From the NCBI RefSeq assembly GCF_002802965.1, contig NZ_NXGA01000001.1:1722922-1786921 (forward strand): a stretch of DNA of 64,000 bases, given 5' to 3'. The stretch's first letter is position 1. Each line of letters begins with the position of its first letter. The notes beneath the pieces were generated by a model. The model did not search any database. It was not told the DNA's origin and was given only the letters and a program-made list of their open reading frames with translations. Position numbers and translations under genes: made by a program. Shown here piece after piece: positions 26,691 to 34,540 of the stretch. The DNA is from Sporolactobacillus pectinivorans (GTDB taxonomy: Bacteria > Bacillota > Bacilli > Bacillales > Sporolactobacillaceae).

Positions 26691-27297
26691 CCTGGTCTTT
26701 GACACCGAGTGCCTGCTTTAAATACATTTTCAATGCAGAAATCTGATTGCTGACCCCGACCGTTTGATCGTTCAGCAACACCGATTCTATCAATACGCCA
26801 TCGTTCACGTTCATCACAAATTGAGTGATCGCTTCAATAGGCTGTACGGGAAAAAATTCGCCGCGCTTAACTCCCTCCTCAAATATGCGGATAATAATAA
26901 CATTTGCTTTTTCATAGCGTTTGCGTAAGTAGCGTTTCCTTTCCTCTGTCCGCCAGCCCGAAACGAAATACTCCAAAACGACCAGGGTAAAGGAATTCTC
27001 GGCCCCTCCTTCAAGATCCTCCAAATACTCTTCAAGTACTGCCCAGAGCCTCTTATGTTTTTTTATCAATGAGTCGATAAACTGCTCAAATGTCTGATCA
27101 CTTTCGGCAAGCAGTGCGCGCATCATTTCTTCTGTGCTCGAAAAGTACTGATAAACGCCGCCGCGGCTCATGCCGGAAGCATCAACCACATCCTGCATCG
27201 TCGCCGGCTCAAAACCCTTTCGGCAGAAAACAGTTTTTGCGGCTTCAAGTATCTGCATTCGTCTCTTGAGCAAATGCTCCTTGGTCACTTTAGGCAT
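26680..27297 (-). CDS. TetR-family transcriptional regulator
   Basis: A 205-residue repressor. The N-terminal helix-turn-helix is clear: ILEAAKTVFCRKGFEPATMQDVVDASGMSRGGVYQYFSSTEEMM. The C-terminal ligand domain is not assigned. I chose the ATG at 27297 because GGAG lies eight bases upstream; an in-frame start at 27342 is less likely. It lies 56 bases behind an MFS exporter on the same strand and probably controls it through the palindrome at 28654-28699. Confidence 0.9.
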   Translation of the reverse strand: MPKVTKEHLLKRRMQILEAAKTVFCRKGFEPATMQDVVDASGMSRGGVYQYFSSTEEMMRALLAESDQTFEQFIDSLIKKHKRLWAVLEEYLEDLEGGAENSFTLVVLEYFVSGWRTEERKRYLRKRYEKANVIIIRIFEEGVKRGEFFPVQPIEAITQFVMNVNDGVLIESVLLNDQTVGVSNQISALKMYLKQALGVKDQEGS

Positions 27298-27353
27298 CCT
27301 GTTCACTCCATTCATCAACAGTATAACATGTGAACGGAGCATTCTTCATCCTG

Positions 27354-28634
27354 TCATTCAGAGGAAGACTTTGAATAAACGCTATAGGCCCCGCTCCCTA
27401 ATTTGTCAACTGCAGGCATCTGACGCAGAATGCTTTGAGTAAGCCAATAGACAGAGATGAGCAGATAGGATATGCCAATGCTGATAAAAACGGGTACAAT
27501 GCCCCAGAGTTGAGCGACCTGACCACCAGCTAAAGAACCAAAGGGTATGGCAAAACCCCCAAAACTGGTCAGTATTGTGAAAAATTGTGCAAGATCTTCT
27601 TTAGGAACAGCTCGCTGCATGCCGGATACCAATAAGATATTCGTTATTCCGTTAAAAAGAAGACTCGCTGTATAAAGTGTAACGGACAGATAGTTGTTGT
27701 CTGAAAAAAATGACATGGTCCAGCAGAAACAACTAAATAACCCCCCACAAATTGTGATTTTACCTAATGGAACTTTTTGCAAGACCGGAGCGAGTATAGC
27801 TCCAATGAGAATGCCCATCGTATCGGCAGACTGATAGATCCCGTACCACTGGCTGCCGCCTCTTTGGGTAGCGTATGCGGGCAGAACGGCACTCAGCATG
27901 CCAAATACAAAATTGGCGATAATTGTTGTCGGCAAAAACTTTAGGATAAAGAACTTTCGGACTTTCCGAATTCCGTTGACCAATGATTGCCCATATTCTG
28001 AAAACATTAACCGAATGGTTTTGCGGTGCGACAGGTTATCCACTTTTCTTTTCTTCCCTGAGAGCCGCCCTGAGAGCCGCCCTGAGAGCCGCATGGTAAA
28101 AAAGAGAATAACGGCCCCTATATTAAAGGTAGTGGACAGGATGTAAAGGACCAGAGGATTAAAATAGATAAGCAGGACACCGACAAGGCTTGTAAAAACA
28201 ATAGTCAGTGTCTGATAGGTAACATTCATCAGCGAATTGGCAGCTGAATACTTACCCTCGTTTACGAACTCAGGGATAAGGGTCATCTCTGCCGGATTAC
28301 TGAACATGGTCAGAATGGCCACAACCGGCGTGAGAAACATCAGTGACCAGACGCTGTGCCAAACGGTACTGTACAACAGGAAAGCGATGATGACGGTCAT
28401 TATTTGCCCAACTTCGGTTGCAATCAGTAAATATTTCTTATTAAATTTCTCAATTAGTGGACCGACGAGGAACTGCAGCATCATCGGCATCAGGACCAGA
28501 AAACCGGTAAGGCCGGTATAAAACGTATTGTGAGTCACGTGATAAATAAGCCAGATCATCGAAACGTTGTAAAAACAGGCACCTGTATTGCTGAGTACAC
28601 GCCCGGATAGCAGCATCCAAAAATTTGCAGACAT
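27354..28634 (-). CDS. MFS transporter, probable efflux
   Basis: A 426-residue protein with 12 predicted helices, of the MFS_3 (enterobactin-exporter-like) type, so probably an exporter of a drug or small molecule. The central cytoplasmic loop has an odd LSGRLSGRLSG repeat, coded by a 12-base unit repeated three times. I chose ATG 28634, which follows GAGGGG; the frame stays open upstream but passes through the operator. It is in one operon with the TetR regulator. Confidence 0.9.
   Translation of the reverse strand: MSANFWMLLSGRVLSNTGACFYNVSMIWLIYHVTHNTFYTGLTGFLVLMPMMLQFLVGPLIEKFNKKYLLIATEVGQIMTVIIAFLLYSTVWHSVWSLMFLTPVVAILTMFSNPAEMTLIPEFVNEGKYSAANSLMNVTYQTLTIVFTSLVGVLLIYFNPLVLYILSTTFNIGAVILFFTMRLSGRLSGRLSGKKRKVDNLSHRKTIRLMFSEYGQSLVNGIRKVRKFFILKFLPTTIIANFVFGMLSAVLPAYATQRGGSQWYGIYQSADTMGILIGAILAPVLQKVPLGKITICGGLFSCFCWTMSFFSDNNYLSVTLYTASLLFNGITNILLVSGMQRAVPKEDLAQFFTILTSFGGFAIPFGSLAGGQVAQLWGIVPVFISIGISYLLISVYWLTQSILRQMPAVDKLGSGAYSVYSKSSSE
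28056..28093. repeat. 12-base tandem repeat in the MFS gene
   Basis: CCCTGAGAGCCG occurs three times in a row and codes for the Leu-Ser-Gly-Arg repeat of the central loop. Copy-number change would keep the frame. Confidence 0.9.
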
Positions 28635-28653
28635 CTTCGAATCCCCTCTTTTT

Positions 28654-28699
28654 AAAATGACAACCATGTCGTTATTGTAAACGACACAGCTGTCATTTT
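28654..28699. promoter_or_regulatory. Nested palindromic operator upstream of the MFS-tetR operon
   Basis: Two inverted repeats share one centre: outer arms AAAATGACA (28654-28662) with TGTCATTTT (28691-28699), inner arms TGTCGTT (28667-28673) with AACGACA (28680-28686). Both are perfect. The element lies 20 bases before the MFS start, where a TetR dimer, or two dimers, would block transcription. Confidence 0.8.
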
Positions 28700-28895
28700 C
28701 AATGGCTAAAAGTTTTTTAGTGCAATATTTGTCGATGCATTTTGTTAAGGACTTGAAAAGAAGATTAAAAGAGATTGTAAATCGTTCATGTTCTGTTAAA
28801 ATTAAAAATGGGTTTTTCGTAAACATACTTTTAATTCGCGGCTGCGCGTGATTAGATAGACTGTTTTCAATATGAATTTGGAGAGGTGGACTTTT

Positions 28896-29516
28896 GTGCA
28901 CTTTTTGTCGAAAAATGACAAGTTTTTGAATATGCTTTCGATGATTTCATTAAATCTGGAGGAAGCTTCCAGGTTCTTTGTCGAATCCAAAATCAAAAAT
29001 GAGGCTGACCTTCATGAGTTTTCTGGAAAAATGAAGGGCTATGAACGGAAGGGCGATTCCTACATCCATGAATTGATTATTTCCCTTAACAAGACGTTTG
29101 TGACGCCATTGCAGCGCGAGGATATTCTGGAACTCGCGATGAAAATGGATAGCGTCCTGGACGGTTTTGAGGAATGGTCGATGAGGCTTGAAATATATGG
29201 CTTAACCCATACAGATGAGTATATGGCTGAATTTGTCGGTTATCTCTATGAGTCATCGAAAGAAATCGCTCAGGCGATCACGATGCTGAGCAAGAAAAAA
29301 CTGACCAGCATCCGGAACAATGTGATCAAAATCAACGATTATGAAACTGAGTGTGATGATCTCTTGATCAAGTGCATCACGAGCCTTTTCAAGAATGAGA
29401 AGGATGCGATCAAGATTATTAAATATAAGGAACTTTACGAGATGCTGGAAAGTGTGGCGGACAGCTGCGAAGATGTAGCCGACACTTTGGAAACCATTAT
29501 TATGAGAAATGCGTAA
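28896..29516 (+). CDS. DUF47 family (PhoU-like) protein, YkaA-like
   Basis: A helical PhoU-like cytoplasmic protein of 206 residues. The stretch YERKGDSYIHELIISLNKTFVTPLQREDILEL is the DUF47 signature. Members sit next to Pit transporters and are thought to regulate phosphate uptake. The start is GTG 28896 after GGAGAGG; the frame is open further upstream but the longer N terminus is not family-like. It is followed 65 bases later by the Pit gene, as ykaA-pit in B. subtilis. Confidence 0.9.
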   Translation: MHFLSKNDKFLNMLSMISLNLEEASRFFVESKIKNEADLHEFSGKMKGYERKGDSYIHELIISLNKTFVTPLQREDILELAMKMDSVLDGFEEWSMRLEIYGLTHTDEYMAEFVGYLYESSKEIAQAITMLSKKKLTSIRNNVIKINDYETECDDLLIKCITSLFKNEKDAIKIIKYKELYEMLESVADSCEDVADTLETIIMRNA

Positions 29517-29581
29517 CGTAAACTTGGAGTCCATCTGATCACAATCCATAACAGTTTTGATTCGGAAAGGATTTTTTTACA

Positions 29582-30589
29582 ATGGAAAGTCTGTTCGCCT
29601 TAACACTGATGATCGTATTTATTGCCTTTATGTTTGATTTTATCAACGGTTTTCACGACACGGCAAATACGATTGCTACTTCTGTTTCTACACGAGCGCT
29701 CCGGCCGCTGGCGGCGATCATCCTGGCAAGTTCAATGAACTTTCTCGGAGCAATCACGTTTACCGGAGTAGCGCAGACAATAACCAAGGGCGTTATTGAT
29801 CCGTTTACGATTCACGATGAGACAAAGGGACTGATCATTGTCATGGCGGCTTTGATTACTGCCGTGCTCTGGAATCTGGGAACTTGGGTGTTTGGGATTC
29901 CGAGCAGCTCGTCTCACGCGATTATTGGGTCACTGGCAGGGGCCGGCATATCCGGACTAGGTTTCGGTGCACTTAATTACAAAGGTTTTACTGATATTTT
30001 TGAAGCTTTGATTTTCTCACCGATTGCTGCCATGACTCTAGGTTTCATCATCATGAAATTGCTGACACTGCTTTTTCATAATTTCTCACTGATCAAAACA
30101 AACAGACGGTTTCGGCTGTTTCAAGTATTTACTGCAGCTTTGCAGTCTTTTGCACACGGAACAAATGATGCGCAAAAAACGATGGGCATCATTACAATGG
30201 CCCTTGTTGCATCAAAATATCTTGATCAAGTGGAAATTCCGATGTGGGTTCGGATTACTTCAGGTATTGCTATGGCGATGGGGACTTCAGTGGGCGGATG
30301 GCGTATCATTAAAACAGTGGGCAGTAAAATAATGAAGATTGAACCGATCAATGGCGCCGCCGCGGATCTTTCGTCGGCCACAATAATTTTCGGCTTCACT
30401 TTTATTCATTTTCCGGTAAGTACGACACATGTCATTACTTCCTCTATTCTTGGTGTCGGAGCTGCGGAACGGGTCAGGGGCGTTAACTGGAGCGTGGCGA
30501 TGAATATTGTTATGACCTGGATAATCACCCTTCCGATGACCGCTTTCTTCTCCTTCTTTATATTTAAGTTTTTAAGTCTGATTTTATGA
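29582..30589 (+). CDS. pit: Inorganic phosphate transporter, Pit family
   Basis: A low-affinity metal-phosphate/proton symporter of 335 residues with about ten membrane helices. The two family signatures are present: FDFINGFHDTANTIATSVSTRAL at residues 19-41, and FAHGTNDAQKTMG in the second half. It forms an operon with the DUF47 gene upstream. GGAAAGG lies ten bases before the ATG. A GC-rich hairpin lies about 50 bases downstream. Confidence 0.94.
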   Translation: MESLFALTLMIVFIAFMFDFINGFHDTANTIATSVSTRALRPLAAIILASSMNFLGAITFTGVAQTITKGVIDPFTIHDETKGLIIVMAALITAVLWNLGTWVFGIPSSSSHAIIGSLAGAGISGLGFGALNYKGFTDIFEALIFSPIAAMTLGFIIMKLLTLLFHNFSLIKTNRRFRLFQVFTAALQSFAHGTNDAQKTMGIITMALVASKYLDQVEIPMWVRITSGIAMAMGTSVGGWRIIKTVGSKIMKIEPINGAAADLSSATIIFGFTFIHFPVSTTHVITSSILGVGAAERVRGVNWSVAMNIVMTWIITLPMTAFFSFFIFKFLSLIL

Positions 30590-30637
30590 TTTGTTCACTG
30601 GTTTTGAGGAAGAAAATGGGATTGGGGAAATTTCAGA

Positions 30638-30676
30638 AAGGGCCCTTTCCGGTATTGAGCTCCAGGAAAGGGCCGA
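30638..30676 (+). terminator. GC-rich hairpin after pit
   Basis: GGCCCTTTCC at 30641-30650 pairs with GGAAAGGGCC at 30665-30674. A clear T run is missing, so termination is probable rather than certain. Confidence 0.5.
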
Positions 30677-30807
30677 TCTATTAATACGCAACAGGCTAAC
30701 GACCTGATGGCGGATATTTGCCAAATTTATAATCACGGTGTTAATCACGGTTAAAACGTTTACTTTTTGTAAGACCAAATCCTGCATTCAAACGCCTTAA
30801 GCAACGG

Positions 30808-31002
30808 TCAGGCAAAAGGAATGTGAGCAGACTGGATCTCAACAATCATATGGTCAAGTTCCCGACTGCATTGCAACGTTTCCTCTGCAGACATCCCGTA
30901 CATTCGGGCTGTAAAAAACAACTGTTTGCGTTTTTTTTCAAGTTCCTCGGATTGTATAATCATTTTTTCCTGGGCCTTATTTACCGCTGAAAAACGGTAC
31001 AT
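30808..31002 (-). CDS. Spo0E-like sporulation regulator (aspartyl-phosphate phosphatase)
   Basis: A 64-residue two-helix protein. The family core SQELDxxI appears as CSRELDHMI near residues 45-53, with helix 1 before it. Spo0E-type proteins dephosphorylate Spo0A~P and delay sporulation. GGAGG is 13 bases before the first ATG, so Met14 is an alternative start. It is a lone gene between pit and dapH, and its presence suggests the organism sporulates. Confidence 0.85.
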   Translation of the reverse strand: MYRFSAVNKAQEKMIIQSEELEKKRKQLFFTARMYGMSAEETLQCSRELDHMIVEIQSAHIPFA

Positions 31003-31362
31003 TTGGTTTGTTTCACCTCCACTTATCTTTATTATTGAAATTTAATAATTGTATTATAGCATGCCCCATTTTTTTTCACTATAAAAAAGTATAATAATTA
31101 AAAAATGTTGACACCATGCTTTACCAGTGAAGTAGATCAATCTGAGCTTTAAGGCAAATGCCCCATGAGCCTTTACATAATTTAAACAATTGTAGCCGTC
31201 TGATAGAAGAGGACAGCGATCAAATAGTGAGCAAAAACAATTTTAATAGTGAGATAATGATTCATAATTCCTAGTTACTGAGAATGATTAATCGCGCCAC
31301 CATAGACTTTTTTGAAAAAGTTAGATAAGATGTCCTTAATGTAACCTTGAGGAGGCTAAACA
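31003..31362. other. Intergenic region before dapH
   Basis: AT-rich, about 360 bases, with no coding frame supported. TTGACA stands at 31108-31113 with only a weak -10 (GTAGAT, 18 bases on). I saw no lysine riboswitch features. GAGGAGG of dapH is at about 31350. Confidence 0.4.
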
Positions 31363-32073
31363 ATGAAAGAGATGGACGCAAATGAAATTATTTCTTTTTT
31401 GCAAAACAGCAATAAGAAGACACCGGTTAAGGTTTATATAAAAGGGGATCTTGACGCTGTCGATTTCGGGAAAGACGTTCACACGTTTATCAGCGGATCG
31501 TCAGGAACAATTTTTGGTGATTGGGCAACCGTTGAAGCGATTATCGAAGAAAACAAAAGTAAAATAGAAGATTTTATCATTGAAAATGATCGCAGAAATT
31601 CTGCGGTACCGCTTCTGGATCTTAAAAATATTGGCGCACGGATTGAGCCTGGCGCATTGATTCGCGAAAAAGTTCAAATCGGGGAAAAAGCGGTCATCAT
31701 GATGGGCGCGGTAATCAATATTGGCGCAGTTGTCGGTGAAGGCACGATGATTGATATGAATGCGGTGCTTGGCGGGCGCGCTACGGTAGGAAAAAACTGC
31801 CATATCGGTGCGGGAGCAGTCCTCGCCGGAGTTGTTGAACCGCCTTCTGCAAAACCGGTAGTTGTTGAAGATAATGTGCTTGTTGGTGCGAATGCGGTTG
31901 TTCTTGAAGGGGTACACATTGGTCAGGGGGCGGTCGTTGCCGCGGGTGCCATTGTGACTCAGGATGTTCCGGCAGAAACCGTGGTTGTCGGTGCTCCCGC
32001 GAGAGTGATTAAGTCTATAGATTCAAAAACGCGTTCGAAAACCGAAATCATGCAGGCACTTCGCCAGATCTGA
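31363..32073 (+). CDS. dapH: Tetrahydrodipicolinate N-acetyltransferase
   Basis: Acetylates tetrahydrodipicolinate in the acetyl branch of the diaminopimelate/lysine pathway, giving cell-wall precursor. At 236 residues it matches DapH (YkuQ). The C-terminal two thirds form a left-handed beta helix from hexapeptide repeats ([37 protein letters not shown] is clear, split over several turns), with the acetyltransferase loop [19 protein letters not shown] precedes the ATG. It is followed 38 bases later by dapL. Confidence 0.96.
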   Translation: MKEMDANEIISFLQNSNKKTPVKVYIKGDLDAVDFGKDVHTFISGSSGTIFGDWATVEAIIEENKSKIEDFIIENDRRNSAVPLLDLKNIGARIEPGALIREKVQIGEKAVIMMGAVINIGAVVGEGTMIDMNAVLGGRATVGKNCHIGAGAVLAGVVEPPSAKPVVVEDNVLVGANAVVLEGVHIGQGAVVAAGAIVTQDVPAETVVVGAPARVIKSIDSKTRSKTEIMQALRQI

Positions 32074-32111
32074 TCATTGAATAGTAAGCAACGAACAGAG
32101 GGGACAGGCTA

Positions 32112-33221
32112 ATGGATTACATAGCAATCAGACGGGCGTTGCACAGGATTCCGGAAATAGGCTTTGAGGAAGTTAAAACACAGGCTTTTTTGCTTGACCA
32201 GATTCAAAAGATGCCACAGGAACATCTTCAAATGAAAAAATGGAGAACCGGATTGCTCGTGAAGATTTCAGGAACCGAACCTTCGCGGACCATCGGGTTC
32301 CGGACGGACATTGATGCACTTCCGGTGGAAGAAAAAACCGGTTATCCTTTTGCTTCGGAGCATGCGGGGAAGATGCACGCCTGCGGTCATGATTTTCATA
32401 TGACAGTCGCACTCGGCGCACTGGAAAAAGTTGCGGCTCATCCGCTTAGAGACGATGTGGTTTTTATTTTTCAACCGGCTGAGGAAGGCCCTGGCGGTGC
32501 GATTCCGATGATGAAAAGCTCGGAATTCAAGGCATGGAAACCAGACTTTATTTTTGCACTTCATGTGTCACCGGAATTTCCTTCCGGGACCGTTGGCACA
32601 AAGGAAGGCATTCTTTTCGCCAATACATCTGAACTGTTCATTGATTTTACCGGGAAGGGCGGACATGCAGCGTATCCGCAACTGACTTACGATTCCATTG
32701 TTGCTGCCTGCAATTTCGTCATCGGCATACAGAGCATTGTTGCAAGACGGGTCAGTCCGCTGAATTCGGCGGTGCTGACGATAGGAAAAATGAGCGGCGG
32801 GACGAAACAAAATATCATTGCCGAACGCGCGAGAGTTGAGGGGACTATCCGGACACTGGATCAGAAGACGATGGCGCTGATCAAAGACGATATTGAACGG
32901 CACGTACAGGCAACAGAAGTGGCTTATCACTGTAAAGCCAATATTGATTACGGTGCGAATTATTATCAGGTATTCAATCACAAAGAGTACATCGATCCCT
33001 TTATTGAGTTTTGCAAAGATCATGCTTTTCCTTATGTGATCTGCGGCGACGCCATGACCGGCGAAGATTTCGGTTATTTTCTGAAAGATATACCGGGCTT
33101 TATGTTCTGGCTCGGCGTCGGCAATACCTCCGGGCTGCATTCCGCTGATTTCAGGCCGGATGAAGCGGCACTTGCGCAGGGCGTCCGCGTGGTCAGTGAA
33201 TATTTGATGAAAGGGATCTGA
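32112..33221 (+). CDS. dapL: N-acetyldiaminopimelate deacetylase
   Basis: A metal-dependent M20 family amidohydrolase of 369 residues that removes the acetyl group from N-acetyl-L,L-diaminopimelate. Metal-binding motifs are HACGHDFHM (near 95-103) and the EE pair in FQPAEEGPGG; TGEDFGYF lies near the C terminus. It is in an operon with dapH, so this organism uses the acetylase variant of the pathway, as B. subtilis does (ykuQR). Confidence 0.96.
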   Translation: MDYIAIRRALHRIPEIGFEEVKTQAFLLDQIQKMPQEHLQMKKWRTGLLVKISGTEPSRTIGFRTDIDALPVEEKTGYPFASEHAGKMHACGHDFHMTVALGALEKVAAHPLRDDVVFIFQPAEEGPGGAIPMMKSSEFKAWKPDFIFALHVSPEFPSGTVGTKEGILFANTSELFIDFTGKGGHAAYPQLTYDSIVAACNFVIGIQSIVARRVSPLNSAVLTIGKMSGGTKQNIIAERARVEGTIRTLDQKTMALIKDDIERHVQATEVAYHCKANIDYGANYYQVFNHKEYIDPFIEFCKDHAFPYVICGDAMTGEDFGYFLKDIPGFMFWLGVGNTSGLHSADFRPDEAALAQGVRVVSEYLMKGI

Positions 33222-33454
33222 AATTTTCCAATTTAAAAAGTCTCAATGGGCCGGATTGTCAGTGAAAACTTTCAATTCGGCTTTATTTGCTATGAGGTGG
33301 TTTTTTAGAATTATTGATCCGGGAATGCTAAGATAAAGGAAAACTGCTGTATTCGATAATTTAGTTTTTAATTGATAATCGTACACAATTAAATGTCTAT
33401 CATTCTATTGCATGGATAAGACGATTCATTATTTAAATTAATTATTATTTAATA
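33222..33454. other. Intergenic region, AT-rich
   Basis: No gene seen. TTAATTATTATTTAAT-type runs near 33430-33455 lead into the peroxiredoxin promoter. No clear terminator of dapL was identified, only a weak CCGGATTG/CAATTCGG inverted repeat near 33250-33283. Confidence 0.4.
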
Positions 33455-33483
33455 TTGACTAAAAAATATACTAGCATTATAAT
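33455..33483 (+). promoter_or_regulatory. Sigma-A promoter of the peroxiredoxin gene
   Basis: TTGACT at 33455-33460 and TATAAT at 33478-33483, spacing 17. The -10 lies inside the PerR box. Confidence 0.85.
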
Positions 33484-33491
33484 AATTATAT
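33477..33491 (+). promoter_or_regulatory. PerR box
   Basis: TTATAATAATTATAT differs from the PerR consensus TTATAATNATTATAA in only the last base. It overlaps the -10 hexamer, so PerR would repress and peroxide would induce the gene. Confidence 0.85.
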
Positions 33492-33541
33492 TTCCTCATG
33501 AGATCGTGAGGCATACTAAAAATCTAGGAGGTTTTTCAAAA

Positions 33542-34090
33542 ATGGTAGAACGTCTTGTAAGTGCAAAAGCTCCTCTTTTCGAACTTGATTGTGTCAACGC
33601 AGACGGGTCTTTTGGCAAGGCAAGTCTGGAAGAAAATATAAAGGCAGGAAAATGGACAATCTTTTTCTTCTATCCGATGGATTTTACGTTTGTGTGCCCA
33701 ACTGAAATTACTGCGTTCAGCGATCGCAACGATGAATTTACAGAATTGAATGCAGATATTGTTGGCTGCTCCTGTGACACGATTTATACTCATCAGGCAT
33801 GGATGAAGACTTCAAGAAGAGAGGGCGGCATCGGGAAAATCAATTTCCGCCTTGCTGCCGACCATACTCATGAAGTTGCAGAAAAATACGGCGTTCTTAT
33901 TCCAGAAGAAGGGGTTGCGCTCCGCGGCCTGTTTATCATTAATCCGGAAGGAGAACTTCGTTATTCTGTAGTCAATGACAATAATATCGGACGTGATGTT
34001 GACGAAACACTGCGTGTCCTTCAGGCACTGCAATCCGGCGGTCTGTGCCCTGCAAACTGGCACCCGGGTGATGAAACACTGCATGTCTGA
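33542..34090 (+). CDS. 2-Cys peroxiredoxin (AhpC/TSA family)
   Basis: A thiol peroxidase of 182 residues that removes hydrogen peroxide and organic peroxides. The peroxidatic Cys is C52 in DFTFVCPTE and the resolving Cys is C169 in GGLCPANW, so it is a typical 2-Cys enzyme. The ATG at 33542 follows AGGAGG at 33525-33530; the frame continues upstream through the promoter, which cannot be coding. It is monocistronic with no ahpF next to it, so its reductase is elsewhere. A PerR box controls it. Confidence 0.94.
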   Translation: MVERLVSAKAPLFELDCVNADGSFGKASLEENIKAGKWTIFFFYPMDFTFVCPTEITAFSDRNDEFTELNADIVGCSCDTIYTHQAWMKTSRREGGIGKINFRLAADHTHEVAEKYGVLIPEEGVALRGLFIINPEGELRYSVVNDNNIGRDVDETLRVLQALQSGGLCPANWHPGDETLHV

Positions 34091-34127
34091 TCTTCAGAGA
34101 TATTCCATTTAATTCACATTATAATGA

Positions 34128-34166
34128 ACGTAAACGGTGTCTGTTTTAGGCACCGTTTTTCTTTAT
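34128..34166 (+). terminator. Terminator of the peroxiredoxin gene
   Basis: AAACGGTG pairs with CACCGTTT around a TCTGTTTTAGG loop; TTTCTTT follows. Confidence 0.85.
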
Positions 34167-34540
34167 ACTACTTTATACTATAAGTATAAAACCTTAGCGG
34201 CTTGGCTTTACCAAGTTTTCTTTTTTATTTTCGGAGTAGAACCTAGCTGAACCGAAGTCAATCCTGACAAGGAAAAAATTGCTCCCAATGCGATTATGGT
34301 AATCTTAAATGACTGAAATCGTTCCTAAAGATGGAGTGTTGGACCTCTATCAAACAGCTTATAAATTAAGAATATCCTCTGACTTTTTTTTCCATTTCAG
34401 GCAAATCACTTGTTGTGTGTTTTAATTCTGATAAAATGGAATGTATTGGACTTTTTAAGAAACAAGAGATACATAGGGAGCGAATGAGTGGTTTTGCTCA
34501 ATGCTCCTGACTGCAGGATGAAGGAGGCTGCTCAATATTC
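34167..34540. other. Intergenic region with a degenerate GCTCC repeat word
   Basis: About 370 bases without a supported gene. AAAATTGCTCCCAATG near 34275 and ATCGTTCCTAAAG near 34318 resemble the repeats at 19.6 kb. GAAGGAGG of the next gene is at about 34519-34526. Confidence 0.45.

Noticed and set aside
31003..31362. Lysine riboswitch before dapH
   Set aside because: The region is AT-rich and shows none of the conserved lysine-aptamer stems.
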